Positions 32,511 to 43,066 of a stretch of DNA of 64,000 bases are shown piece by piece. The stretch is taken from the NCBI GenBank assembly GCA_963281255.1, contig OY725490.1, positions 6,324,001-6,388,000 on the forward strand. The letters run 5' to 3'. The notes beneath the pieces are model-generated. The model saw only the letters and a program-made list of their open reading frames with translations, searched no databases and was not told where the DNA came from. The position numbers and the translations under genes were made by a program. The number at the start of each line of letters is the position of its first letter. Positions within the stretch are counted from its first letter, which is position 1. The DNA is from Aphrocallistes beatrix. Its lineage: Eukaryota; Porifera; Hexactinellida; Sceptrulophora; Aphrocallistidae.

Positions 32511-32660
32511 CTAGGTTGACTAATTCATTAAAAAATGGCAAAGAATTATGGTAGTTGTTGCCAGTGTGGAGTAAGACACTGGAGATAATGCTATGGATGT
32601 GTGCCATTACTTTTTCTTTAACTTGGAATATAATCTTGATAATCTACCAATTGAACTTAA
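32511..32660 (-). pseudogene. 5' relic of a third UGT gene plus MITE end
   Basis: 32511-32551 is the left end of the CTAAGTTGACTAATTCAT MITE. It is followed at 32552-32660 by a copy of the region around the start of UGT gene 1 (31371-31500). Shared words are GTAGTTGTTGCCAGTGTG, TGTGGATGTGTG-like, and ATAATCTTGAT. It therefore retains promoter-proximal DNA and the signal-peptide codons only. The rest of the gene is gone. Confidence 0.7.
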
Positions 32661-33348
32661 GTATATCTAAGTTATAGAATATTCTCTTCTGAAAAAGGAT
32701 CAATTTATGTTAAAATATGCATATAATAATCAATCTGATTGTTATGTAGGATTGTTAATGGACTAATTAAAGTGACCAAAGCTCTTCAACACACTTAAAA
32801 AGTGTTACTTTCTATTCACATTAATTAATAGTTAATTAATTAATACAATGCTGGGAAAACTATCTCCTGACCACGCTATCTTGTGTTACAATCATTACGA
32901 ATCACTAGGCGAATAATTATTTCAATAACCTTCGACAAATTTTGGTAGGCCCATAGCCCTACCGGAGCCTTCACCTATGATGCATGATAGTTTTTCTATA
33001 AACCAATAACCAAAATTTAAATCCATTCAATTTTGTTTCATTTAACATTATTAATTTGCATAGTATCATTTTGTTTGTATCAACTATTAGGCCCAAATTG
33101 GACTCAAATCTGTAATGGATTTTTCAAATGGAAACGCAAAATTCTTGATAATCTTATTCTTGCTAAGGTTGGTCTTTCCCAAATCACGTAAAGTAATACA
33201 TCGTCCGAGTTGTATTAAATATTTTAAATAATTTTCATTTAACAATCCAATTTATTAATATTGTGAGTGCCTTACTAACTTTATAAGAGACTTTATAATC
33301 CATTTGATAGCTATACCAGAGGTGTGATAGGAAAAATCAAACAAAAGT

Positions 33349-34884
33349 ATGACAAACATTCACATTACTCTAATCGTTATCTTATCAATGGTGGAAGCTA
33401 CCATGGGATACCATGTGGCCGTGTTCATGCCATGCGTTGGTAGTCATATCAGAGCAAACATCGGCATAATCAGAGAACTGATAAATCAGGATCACACTGT
33501 CACATCTGTTGTCCATCAGGAGTGTCATAAATATCTTGACGAATTCCACAACAACCACATTTTTCTACATAATTATGGTTTATTAGACACTTCGGGTGCA
33601 TCATCATTAACCCTCATCGGAGCCTTGAAACACATATTGTCTTCTAACCTGATTTTTCACGAAGATGTCTTGAAATATTTCCAAGAGAACAAAATTGATG
33701 TAATCCTATCCTCAATATTTGTACAATCATCTTCTCAAATAGCTGATAAATTTAACATACCACTTCTCTACAATGTATACTCACTAGGTATCCCAATTAA
33801 TGAAAAATGCCCAGGATGCAGGTACACTGGAACGGCTCCATTTATCTCTCCAATGAGCTCCCTCAATCCCTCATTACCGGTTATAATAATCAACAAATAC
33901 ATTCCACATCTTTCAACTGTCTTACTGCATTCTCACACAATAGCCAGTGACATTGAAAGGGAAAAGCTTGGACTCGAAAAAATTTCACCTAAATTCTCAT
34001 TCTTATATAATACAGTTCGTTTTCCAATAATATACCAGACTTACCACCCTCTAGTTCCTCCCTCCATCTCTCTACCAGATGGGAGATGGTTGGTTGGACA
34101 TATTCCTGCAGAAGAACGGAATGGTGATGCACTCAGCGAGGAGTACACAGCATTTTTGAATGATCAATCACTACCAGTTGTTTTTATAGCTTTTGGTACC
34201 ATTGTCAAGTTACAAAGTGATGATTTGGTTTCGATGTACCGACAGGTATCAACTCAGAATGTGTATAGAGTCATCTGGTCTCTGAAAACAAGTCAGCAAC
34301 AACAACTCTCTGAAAGACTCCAGTTTTCAAACTTGGATGAATTTCAATCGAAACTACCTCCACACATGAAAGTGGTCAGTTTCGCACCTCAAGTGGAACT
34401 GTTAGATTCAGGTTCAGTGAAAATATTTGTTTCACACGGTGGATACAGTTCCGTGTTAGAAAGTGTTGATTCAGGAGTTCCTCTGATATTACATCCGGTC
34501 TTCGGGGATCAGTTCTATAACTCGAATGTAATGGAAGAGATTGGTTGTGGTATTGTGATAAAATATTTAGACGAATTACACAGTAAAATATTATCTGTAA
34601 TGGAGAATTATGCGAGTTACGAGAGTTGTATGTCGAATGCCAAAGAGAGAATGAGTGAAGCTGGAGGAGCTCCTCAGGTTGTGTCTATATTGGAACGAAT
34701 GTCTGAACACGGATATGAAGGGATGTCGTTTGAATACCTGATGGATGAGGTTACCGACTTCTATTCTTCTCTCTTCATTCTCATTTCTACTCTCGCTCTA
34801 CCAATTCTTTTGTTCGTCATTATTTGCTACGTTTGTTGTTGTAGAAAGAGAAAGACGTCTTCAGAGAAAAGTAAAAAGGAATAG
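33349..34884 (+). CDS. UDP-glucuronosyl/glycosyltransferase, gene 2
   Basis: An intronless protein of 511 residues and paralogue of the gene at 29893. It has a signal peptide (ILSMVEATMGYH), a likely catalytic His (~33) in CVGSHIRANIGII, and the donor signature SFAPQVELLDSGSVKIFVSH, then GGYSS and VFGDQFYNS with canonical GDQ. The TM segment and KSKKE tail match gene 1. Counting from FPIIYQTYHPLVPP to the stop, only about nine residues differ from gene 1, all in the central donor-site part. Nucleotide identity continues ~30 bases past the stop (CATTATATATGTTCATTCTA), then ends. The N-terminal part, which selects the aglycone, differs strongly, so the two enzymes may share donor use and differ in acceptor. 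Confidence 0.92.
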   Translation: MTNIHITLIVILSMVEATMGYHVAVFMPCVGSHIRANIGIIRELINQDHTVTSVVHQECHKYLDEFHNNHIFLHNYGLLDTSGASSLTLIGALKHILSSNLIFHEDVLKYFQENKIDVILSSIFVQSSSQIADKFNIPLLYNVYSLGIPINEKCPGCRYTGTAPFISPMSSLNPSLPVIIINKYIPHLSTVLLHSHTIASDIEREKLGLEKISPKFSFLYNTVRFPIIYQTYHPLVPPSISLPDGRWLVGHIPAEERNGDALSEEYTAFLNDQSLPVVFIAFGTIVKLQSDDLVSMYRQVSTQNVYRVIWSLKTSQQQQLSERLQFSNLDEFQSKLPPHMKVVSFAPQVELLDSGSVKIFVSHGGYSSVLESVDSGVPLILHPVFGDQFYNSNVMEEIGCGIVIKYLDELHSKILSVMENYASYESCMSNAKERMSEAGGAPQVVSILERMSEHGYEGMSFEYLMDEVTDFYSSLFILISTLALPILLFVIICYVCCCRKRKTSSEKSKKE

Positions 34885-35646
34885 CATTATATATGTTCAT
34901 TCTAGGATTATGTTTTCTTAGAAGTCTAGAATGCGTAAGAACTAATATCATTATATCCTATCTGTTTTGTTAACTTTAGTTATGAAGCGTTTCTGTTGTA
35001 GTTCAGTTCTGAATTCGTTAGAATGAGCCTTAAGAGCACACAATTTGGAAATGCCAAAAAAATTTTCGACAAAAAGTATGGCAAAATTTGTAGTTTGCTC
35101 ACAAAAACCTCTCTTAGTTCAATAATTTAGGTGTGGAGTTTTTTAAATTCCAAATTAAAATTCCTTCTCACAATAAAACTCGAGTTTTCACAATTTTCTC
35201 CCTTTTCAATCAACGTTGAATTGTCTCCTCTTTCAGATGAGAGAATCGCGATATGTTTTGGGTTTTCTGACTGAACTACAAACGTTGACATCTTTTTTTG
35301 CCCAAATGACATATTTATTTATTTCCAATTTTGTGCCCTTTGGCGAAATTTAGCCTTAAAGATATAATAAGTAACATGATAATTCCATTGAATTTGTATC
35401 CCTATTTCAAATGTCAGAGGCAAATATAGGGGAGATAATGGGGCCAGGGCTCCCCTCTCCCAGTGACCGATCCAGGAGGGATCGCCCAGGCACCCCTTAT
35501 AGTCGGTTACTTCAATTTTTTTCCTCTGTGGTACTTACCCCCCCCCCTGACACTCCATTACAGTCGCCCGCTCGTGTCCCCTTCAACAAATCCTGGATTT
35601 GCCCCTTGATGATTTGAAATGAAATTTATAAATCTAGATTGTTTAT
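34885..35646. other. Gap without a recognised gene
   Basis: AT-rich to about 35400. The stretch 35440-35620 is G+C-rich, with runs of C and inverted words around GGCCAGGGCTCCCCTC and TCCTGGATTTGCCCCT, resembling another short transposon. A possible acceptor TTGAAAATAG sits directly before the NHL gene 2 start. Confidence 0.4.
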
Positions 35647-35658
35647 TTGAAAATAGGT

Positions 35659-36483
35659 ATGCAAAGCACTTTTGACTATTCTGTGAAAAATTCTGCCAAG
35701 TTATCCATTGGAGATCGAGGGGAGAAAGATGGACAGTTTGATTGGCCAAGAGGAGTAGCAGTTGACTTACAAACGGACAATATCTTTGTGAGCGAAAGAG
35801 ATGTCGAAAGAATTCAAGTTTTTAGTCAGAGGGGAACATTTCTTTACAACTTCCCAACGATTATTCCCAGGAATTTTTTTATTTGTATATCAGGGAATTT
35901 GTTGTATATGACTAATTTCTATAGCCATTCATTATCAGTGTATACATTGGATGGTAACTTCATCACCACATTTGGGAAATGTGGAAATCAGTTAGGACAG
36001 TTTTCATTCCCTCAAGGTATCGGAATTGATGAAGACTTCAACAGATTATTCATCTGCGATCGAGATAACCATCGTGTCCAAGTTTTTGGAGGTGTTTATA
36101 CTCAAGCGATTACTAGGATTGGATCTTCAACCTTGAGTATCCCCCGGGATTTGAAGTACTATTTGAACGATCTGTATGTGATGGATAAGAATCATATTCA
36201 TATATTCACACCTTTCTTCCCTTACACTCACCAAAAAAGTATTCTTGAAATTGATTTTTCATCTAAAAATCCATATTATTTCATTATAGATCCAAATATG
36301 AATATTGTGCTCAGCAATTACAAGAGTAGTTCTATCGAGATATTTGACAGAGAAGGAGAACTACTGCATACAATCGGTACAGGTGGAAGTACCAATGGTC
36401 CCAACGGGATTGCATTATCTCAGCAGGGTGATATTGTCTGCGTACTTACTAATAAGGATTCTGGTTTACTTCAAATATTTTAG
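35659..36483 (+). CDS. NHL-repeat protein 2 (propeller only)
   Basis: The ORF from ATG at 35659 encodes about 274 residues that are almost entirely NHL propeller. Blades carry FDWPRGVAVDLQTDNIFVSE, ISGNLLYMTNFYSHS, FPQGIGIDEDFNRLFICDRD, PRDLKYYLNDLYVMDK, YFIIDPNMNIVLSN and GPNGIALSQQGDIVCVLT, so six blades are present. Unlike the genes at 16927 and 41585 there is no N-terminal coiled coil in frame. Either an upstream exon is spliced in (AAAATAG|GTATGC could be an acceptor just before the ATG) or the gene lost its 5' end to the repeat-rich DNA upstream. It is closest in style to NHL protein 3 (shared CDRDNHRVQVF versus CDGGNNRVQVF). Confidence 0.75.
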   Translation: MQSTFDYSVKNSAKLSIGDRGEKDGQFDWPRGVAVDLQTDNIFVSERDVERIQVFSQRGTFLYNFPTIIPRNFFICISGNLLYMTNFYSHSLSVYTLDGNFITTFGKCGNQLGQFSFPQGIGIDEDFNRLFICDRDNHRVQVFGGVYTQAITRIGSSTLSIPRDLKYYLNDLYVMDKNHIHIFTPFFPYTHQKSILEIDFSSKNPYYFIIDPNMNIVLSNYKSSSIEIFDREGELLHTIGTGGSTNGPNGIALSQQGDIVCVLTNKDSGLLQIF

Positions 36484-36833
36484 ATAATTTTAAATACATT
36501 TGATAGATAGATAGATATGTATATATATTTGTATATATTTGGTGTTTTCTACTTGTACATTTATGTTATTATTTTTTATTTGAGTTTATTTACTTTGGGG
36601 GATTTTTATTGAAAATCAGAGCTTACAACCTTAATTACGATACATTGTTTCACTCTAACATTTCTCGACAGAAACTTTTCAATTCCTCCTTGACAAATTT
36701 TTAGTAAAATGATATTTTATAACTTAGTCCAAGGTATATATTAGAATATTCAATATATTTTATAAGCCGAATTATCTCTAATTTCATTCCTGAATACAAT
36801 CTGAGATTAGGAGGGACTAGTGTAGGGTATTTC

Positions 36834-37289
36834 ATGAGCATCCTGAGTCGGGTAGCACGTCCTCTGCAAGCTGCCCTCGTCTCGTTCCTCGTCACCCTCA
36901 CAGTATGCGACAACCTGATCTCCGTTTCCTCTGTTTCCGGCGAGTCAATGTGTCCGACCCTCAATCCTGAAGGAAGGCGTTTCTCTGACCTCGTATTGGT
37001 CAGGAAGGCGAGAATAAGACCGCTGAAACAAGGGGACCTAGTTACCCTTAAAAGTCCCCGTGATCATAAAGAGATCCTAGTCAAACGTGTCAAGGGTGTA
37101 GAAGGAGATTATTTGAAGACTCGTTCTTACAAGAATAGATTTGTCCTTGTACCCAGGGGGCATATCTGGGTCGAGGGAGACAATTCTGAGAGGAGTGTAG
37201 ATAGCAACATGTATGGCCCTGTGTCACAGAATTTAGTTACTGGGAAGCTCATTTGTGTGTTGTGGCCACGCTTTAGCTCCTTTAACTGA
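36834..37289 (+). CDS. IMMP2L: Mitochondrial inner membrane protease subunit 2
   Basis: An intronless S26-family signal peptidase of 151 residues that removes sorting signals on the intermembrane-space side of the mitochondrial inner membrane. A single N-terminal hydrophobic stretch (AALVSFLVTLTVCDNLI) acts as membrane anchor. The catalytic Ser38 lies in SGESMCPTL. The general-base Lys is in ILVKRVKGVEGD (Lys84 by alignment with the family). The box GHIWVEGDN, with DSNMYGPVS, is the typical IMMP2L block. Length is slightly below the human protein (about 175). The start ATG is the first in frame. Strong family match. Confidence 0.92.
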   Translation: MSILSRVARPLQAALVSFLVTLTVCDNLISVSSVSGESMCPTLNPEGRRFSDLVLVRKARIRPLKQGDLVTLKSPRDHKEILVKRVKGVEGDYLKTRSYKNRFVLVPRGHIWVEGDNSERSVDSNMYGPVSQNLVTGKLICVLWPRFSSFN

Positions 37290-37440
37290 TTTGATTGATA
37301 AATCTGAACGAAAGAAACTCACACAATCATGGAGTGGATTGCATGTCCTCTGCCAATCCAAGTTGACATTGAAAGGGGAAGAAAAAGGAAAATCATTTCA
37401 ACAGATCTCTCTTAATCCAATACAAATTTATTGAAATATA

Positions 37441-38032
37441 CAGGGTGATCCAAAAGTTCTGCAGCAAATTTTGCTGAAGTATTATACTTACACATGAGGA
37501 TCTAACATCCGATATTTCGTTTTACTTGAAAATTATAAGGATTATTTCAATTATTTTGCAATCTAATTGCTTGTCTTTCCTAATATATTTGCTAAGGTGG
37601 ATCATAAATGTTTGTGTGTTTAGAAAAAAGAGAAAAATCAAAAGAAAAAAATCTCGAATGCTTGGTACATTCTATGAATATACTTTAACAATTGTTGTTC
37701 TTATTGGTGATTCCCGGTCAATAAACCAAAAGAAATAGTCATATATCAGTATTTTGAATTAATAACTGACTATTGGAGGATATAAATATATTTAAACAGG
37801 AGAAAAAAGTTTTTTTCGAACTTGACATTTTTGAGATCAGATTATTGGAGTCCCGGGTATATAATATTTCAAAAATTTGTATAAAAAATATTTGGCGCAA
37901 TGAATAGTGTTCATTTCTAAACTAGAAGGGTGGTAGATTCCATAGATGCAAACCGATTTAAAGTTAGACTAAACTATCTTAGTCAAATCAATGAAGTAGA
38001 ATTTATAGTTGCAGAACTTTTGGATCACCCTG
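37441..38032. mobile_element. 592-bp mariner-like MITE
   Basis: Ends CAGGGTGATCCAAAAGTTCT and AGAACTTTTGGATCACCCTG lie between TA dinucleotides (37439-37440, 38033-38034). Small ORFs inside are not recognisable. 38033-38852 holds no gene that I can see; it is the upstream region of the MGAT4-type gene. Confidence 0.75.
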
Positions 38033-38852
38033 TATATTACCCTACATACGTACGTATATGTGAATACCATATATATGCTAATTTTTTTGTTATCCCTTTG
38101 AATAACAATTAAAGCTAAATTATTCCCTTCTACCATTCCTTTATTCACTCGTGCAGTTGTATTCATTTCAATAGTAGTAAATAGTCACATATCTTAAATA
38201 TTATTTTTTCATCAGGTGGCAAATTAGGCTAGCATTAGCAATCGCCCCGGCGATTTTTCGAGGACACATGATCCTCTTTCGGGAGGCGATTATTCGAGTA
38301 TCTACGGCATTTGTATTTTTTCTATATCGATTGACAGGGATAGGAAAATCAAGGTCCATTGATTGTGTATTGCGTGTGTATTTTGAATTTCTTCAAAAAA
38401 AGGATACCATTTGATCCACAAGTGGATCATAATATGCGTATAGGAGTAAGATATTTCCTACACTTGTTTAGGTTGATCATTTTAACAATACGATTGCTTA
38501 ATCTTACCGAGTGCAATTTATTGGTAGAGTTTGACGTCATAATTCTTAGCAGGATCATTTCTTAAAGTTTTAGAGTAATACTAACTTGTTACTAGATTAT
38601 AATTAAAATATAATGATGTGAGTCGGGTGATGAAACTGGGAGATTCATATAAATACGTTTGATATTTATCTCCCGAGACACAACAATTCTTTTGGATAAT
38701 AGAGAAACTATTGAAAGACGTTGTAGCCCTAAGTATTGAAGATTATCAGGCACTGTAATTCAATCGCCCATCACATATAAGAACCAACTCAATATGCAAT
38801 TGCAATTATAATTGTGGAGAGAAGAATATCTAAGCAATACACTTGAACTTAA

Positions 38853-40328
38853 ATGCGGATAAAATTCGTATCTATCGTAGTAGCATTTGTGTTGCTCATT
38901 TTTACAATAAAGGTCGTTGATAGACTAGTCTATTTACAAAATTGTAACACGCAACTAATGGCTGCTTCTGAAGAATCCTACACCCAATACATTCGAACCA
39001 AATATCAGTTAGAAAGGCTGGTTGATGAACTCACAGGTAAACTGTCAAGACTTTCTATGAGCGAACCCCAAAGCAATCCAAAACCTCCTGGCGAATTTCA
39101 CAAATTTATGCTTGTTAATGAAATTTCATTTGACAAGTTTTACATCTACTCCGAGAAGAACTATGAGAACTACACATTCATATTCGGCATTCCTACTGAA
39201 CGGCGAAAAGATGATTACTTATCACAAACCCTGCATTCCCTCCTCAAGAACTTTACGGTCATCCAAACTCTGAATATTCTAATCATAATCTACGTAGCAG
39301 ATATAGACATTGATCAATGTAGTGAAGTGACACACTTAGTTAAAACACAGTTTGATCAGTTTCTTAAGGCTGGAGCCATTGAAATTCTCTGTCCACATCC
39401 TCTCGTCTACCCTTCACTGGACGGAATCCCCTTGAGCATGGATGAATCAGCTGATCAAGTAAAGAGACGTTCTAAACAGACGTTAGATTTCGCGTTTTTG
39501 ATGGCTTACGCCAGCACCAAAGGTGAATATTACCTCCATCTCGCAGATGACGTGAAAGCTTTTGATGGCTACGCTAGCGAAATAGCTGATCATGTCACGA
39601 GTCTTCAAGATGACGGATGGTTTCTGATACATTTTTCAAGTCTAAGACTTGTAGGGAAATTAATGCGTTCTGATGATCTGATCTCGTTCGTGCAGTACCT
39701 GCTTCTCTACTATACAAACCAGCCGTTTGACTTGCTTATGGAGGACTACGGCAAAGGACTCGTCTGCTACGCAACTAATGTAGCGCAATGTAGCGCTTTC
39801 CTAGATGAAATATACCTACATTATCTCCCTTCTCTCTTCAGGCACTTAGGAAGCAGACCCAACTCCAACGAGAATGAAGATCATCTGCCTAAAACACCTG
39901 AGTCATTCCGTCGTTATTTTAACCCTCCAGCCAAATTTCGTTCTAACTTCAGAATACATAACTACCATTCTTTCAGTAAAGTCTACCAAGGGACTGGTAC
40001 ATTCTGGTCCAATTCAATTCAAGAAGGAAATGAAATTATGGTAGAGTTCCTGAAACCACAAGATTTGAATGGACTTACCGTGCGGTCAGGTAATGAGATG
40101 TACCCTCAGGACAAGCTAGAACACGGGACAGTCGAGTACAGAAGTGAGGGGAGTTCAGAGTTTGAGCATTGGTGTGACTTTAAAGAGGGAGAGGCACATT
40201 GCACATTTACGAGTAGTGTCCGTGTGAGTGCTTTAAGAGTTAAGGCCACGCAGGCGCAAACTTTCTGGCTCATCATTTCTCATTTCGAGTGTCTGCTTCG
40301 AGACAATCCCGTTCCAACTATCATGTAA
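38853..40328 (+). CDS. MGAT4-type N-acetylglucosaminyltransferase
   Basis: A type II Golgi membrane enzyme of 491 residues. By family it adds beta-1,4-GlcNAc to the alpha-1,3-mannose arm of N-glycans. A signal anchor lies at residues ~5-24 (FVSIVVAFVLLIFTIKVVDR), followed by a stem with coiled-coil character (~40-70). The GT54 catalytic domain starts at IFGIPTERRKDDYLSQTLHS. It continues with KQTLDFAFLMAYASTKGEYY and HLADDV (231-233) at the position of the family's EDD metal site, then FSSLRLVGKLM and YLPSLFRHLGSR. The C-terminal ~120 residues (YQGTGTFWSNSIQEGNEIMV to the end) match the beta-sandwich lectin-like domain of MGAT4. The first acidic residue of EDD is Ala here. The gene is intronless and I cannot separate MGAT4A/B/C orthology. 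Confidence 0.88.
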   Translation: MRIKFVSIVVAFVLLIFTIKVVDRLVYLQNCNTQLMAASEESYTQYIRTKYQLERLVDELTGKLSRLSMSEPQSNPKPPGEFHKFMLVNEISFDKFYIYSEKNYENYTFIFGIPTERRKDDYLSQTLHSLLKNFTVIQTLNILIIIYVADIDIDQCSEVTHLVKTQFDQFLKAGAIEILCPHPLVYPSLDGIPLSMDESADQVKRRSKQTLDFAFLMAYASTKGEYYLHLADDVKAFDGYASEIADHVTSLQDDGWFLIHFSSLRLVGKLMRSDDLISFVQYLLLYYTNQPFDLLMEDYGKGLVCYATNVAQCSAFLDEIYLHYLPSLFRHLGSRPNSNENEDHLPKTPESFRRYFNPPAKFRSNFRIHNYHSFSKVYQGTGTFWSNSIQEGNEIMVEFLKPQDLNGLTVRSGNEMYPQDKLEHGTVEYRSEGSSEFEHWCDFKEGEAHCTFTSSVRVSALRVKATQAQTFWLIISHFECLLRDNPVPTIM

Positions 40329-41121
40329 CCCTGGTTGTTCTATAAATGCCTTTAACTCAATAGAAAATACTCAATTAATAAATTATAATCATTTTATTCA
40401 AGTTTATTATATGATGGCATATCTCATACTCACGATTCTGAAATTATTGGTACAATTGCTGTTCTATTAATGTTTAATAGAACAGCGATTGCACAAACAT
40501 TCTGCAAAATATCAGTAGGCCTACGACATGATATGCCCTCCGTCTCCTTAGCGGATGAACGTGTGGATGGCAACCCATTATGTGTTATGAATCTTAAGAT
40601 TAATTAATGATACAAGATGAGGCGTAAAGGAGAAAACCGATCCGAAGAGAAGGTGTATATTCATATCTATCTGTTGTATGGGACATTTAGATAATCTCTT
40701 CAGTAAGTGAAGAATATTCGAATCTGTAAAAAGGAGTCCTGGAAAGAAGTATTCAGGTGTTGAGACCATGCCATAGAATTTGCTACTTTCATTTTACGTA
40801 ACCTCACATTTTGAGGCCAATTGCGAAAATATTTGATGCTTGTATGTTTCCAACCTTTCGTAAATAGCGAAATTTTTAGTATACAAAGTAAGGTATTGTC
40901 ACTAATACAACAGCTAGAGAAGGGCTGTGTCACCATGTGCTAGTTTTGTAATTCAAATGAAAGCTTTTAGTATTTACATTAGTTTGATAATCACCCTTTC
41001 TCCTTCACTCAGACTGATTTTAAATTAATGCTAAAATCTCTGTTATTTATATACCCACGATTCTCGTTCACAGTGATCTGGTTTCTCATTTTTCGGATGT
41101 TCCATATTGGTAAACATTTTC

Positions 41122-41450
41122 AGGGATTATTTACTGTTACTTACTACCTTTTTATTTTATTGGAGAAAAATAAAAGGTAGTATGTAAATATTCTGGATTG
41201 CGAGAAAAATGAAATGGACATGGTGAAATTAAGAAAATTCTGATTCTGAAATATCCTCAAATATTCCTGCAAATCCCTCGATGCGCCCTCGTTTCGGTCA
41301 TATATTGTAAAATCAATAATTTCTTCTCACGCCAACTAAATGTCGGTCAAAAAATAAGTAGCAAGTAAAAAAAAGTAGTGAGTGAGTAAAACTAAATCTA
41401 AAATGGAGGAAAAAATAAAGTAGCAAGTAAACGGTAGGCAAAAAATTCTG
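41122..41450. mobile_element. TAGCAAGTAAA-family MITE
   Basis: It begins AGGGATTATTTACTG and ends in TAGCAAGTAAACGGTAGGC, with the same reiterated AGTAGCAAGTAAA and GTAGTGAGTGAG words as 18574-18831 and 63003-63320. It lies 130 bases upstream of NHL gene 3, with a GA microsatellite at 41500-41516 in between. 40329-41121 has no gene. Confidence 0.65.
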
Positions 41451-41584
41451 TACTACTGCATTAAATAAATTCTCTCTCTTACACAAATCCTGTTTTTACG
41501 TAGAGAGAGAGAGAGAGTTACGAATTAGAAAAAATATCCAGTCAGCTCTGTAGATTTGATACTTCGATACTTGTACTAGCTCGA

Positions 41585-42814
41585 ATGAGATCGAACATGC
41601 CAAGAGCTAATGTGCTAGCAAACAACAAATTCCTCAGATCAGTCGAGAAGGTAAGAGAGAAGATAAAATACAGGTTTGCGATAACTCATCATGTGTTAGT
41701 GGAGAGGGAACTTGAACTGCTATCACAGTTGGAGCAGTTAGAAGAGCGTTACAAGGGTGACGAGCCTACTGAACAGATCGAAGAATTGAATAAATTGATA
41801 GAGGTACAGTTGGACACCTCAAAACTAAACACAAACAAAGATCTCGTAATGCAACATGTGGATGAGTTAAGGACTAAAGTGAAAAAGTTAAGTGAAGATT
41901 TGGAGAAGGAGAGAGCTGGCAAGAGAAGTGTAGCTTTGGAATGGGATGGAGAGTTGGAAGCGCGATTGGGAGAGTTGGGAGGTATTCAAGTAAGTCAGGT
42001 TCCTGACTATACAGAAAAAGTAAAGCCTGTTTTGACAACTTGCAAGCACAAAGATGAGTACTCTCAGTCATTAGGTGTGTTCTGCTACCCGCGTTCAATT
42101 GCGATTGATTCTGAAACTGGGAATGTTTTTATCTGCGATGGAGGGAATAATCGTGTCCAAGTTTTCAACAATTTTTACAAATTCTTATTCGAATTCGCTG
42201 AGAAAATGTACACACCGGAAGGTATTTGCATAAGTAAGGATAGTGTTCACGTGACGCAGTTTTCAGGCCATTGTCTTAATAAGTACACTGCTGATGGAAT
42301 TTTTTTGCAGGCAGTTGGCAAGAATGGGAACAAAGAATTGGAGTTTGATTATCCTTGGGGTATTGCTGTATCGACAGATAGAGTCTATGTCTGCGACTCG
42401 AATAATAATCGAATTCAATGTTTAAACTCAGATTTGACCTTCAATTCATTCATTTCAGATATTCCCTGTCCCCGAGATATCAAACTAACTCCAGAGCACA
42501 TCGTAATGTTGACAGGAGGAGACCATTATATTCGCTACTACAATTACTTGAATGAGTTGGTCAGGGAGATGATACCACGGGGAGATTTGAATCCATGGTA
42601 TTTTTGCTTAGACAGCGAACACAATATTCTAATGACTGATTTATCAGCTGATTGTGTTGTTATATTCACAAAAAAAGGCGAATTCGTACACAAGTTCGGT
42701 GGGAGAGGGAGGGGAAGAGGGGGATTCGTCGATCCTAAAGGAATAGCTCTTGATTCTGATTACAGAATTGTGGTTGTTTCCATAAACCGAGAACATTGTG
42801 TGCAGCTTTTTTGA
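41585..42814 (+). CDS. Coiled-coil NHL-repeat protein 3
   Basis: A single-exon protein of 409 residues. Residues ~15-130 are a long coiled coil (VERELELLSQLEQLEERYKG, MQHVDELRTKVKKLSEDLEK). A linker YTEKVKPVLT resembles the linker of protein 1 (YSEKVQPILT), which supports common descent. Six NHL blades follow: CYPRSIAIDSETGNVFICDG, EGICISKDSVHVTQF, YPWGIAVSTDRVYVCDSN, PRDIKLTPEHIVMLTG, WYFCLDSEHNILMTDLS and PKGIALDSDYRIVVVS. There is no RING, B-box or transmembrane segment. A second ATG three codons in gives MPRANVL; I kept the first. Function unknown beyond propeller-mediated binding. Confidence 0.85.
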   Translation: MRSNMPRANVLANNKFLRSVEKVREKIKYRFAITHHVLVERELELLSQLEQLEERYKGDEPTEQIEELNKLIEVQLDTSKLNTNKDLVMQHVDELRTKVKKLSEDLEKERAGKRSVALEWDGELEARLGELGGIQVSQVPDYTEKVKPVLTTCKHKDEYSQSLGVFCYPRSIAIDSETGNVFICDGGNNRVQVFNNFYKFLFEFAEKMYTPEGICISKDSVHVTQFSGHCLNKYTADGIFLQAVGKNGNKELEFDYPWGIAVSTDRVYVCDSNNNRIQCLNSDLTFNSFISDIPCPRDIKLTPEHIVMLTGGDHYIRYYNYLNELVREMIPRGDLNPWYFCLDSEHNILMTDLSADCVVIFTKKGEFVHKFGGRGRGRGGFVDPKGIALDSDYRIVVVSINREHCVQLF

Positions 42815-43066
42815 ATTGAGTATTTGTGTATGATAAATGCTAATCATATTTTCATTATGTTTTCAGTTATTAGCAATTGTTATGACCAAAATGTTTCATC
42901 CGATTTTAAAAATGTTAGAGCAAGCGGAATAAATTAGCTATAAAATCGAAATATTGCAAGAAGTAGTCAATTAAAAAAGTTTTAAGTAATTGCATTCACA
43001 TTTTTTCGTTCAAGGCGTAGCCTCCAAATATTTAATTCTGCTCTATATGCCAATAGCCTCCGCACA

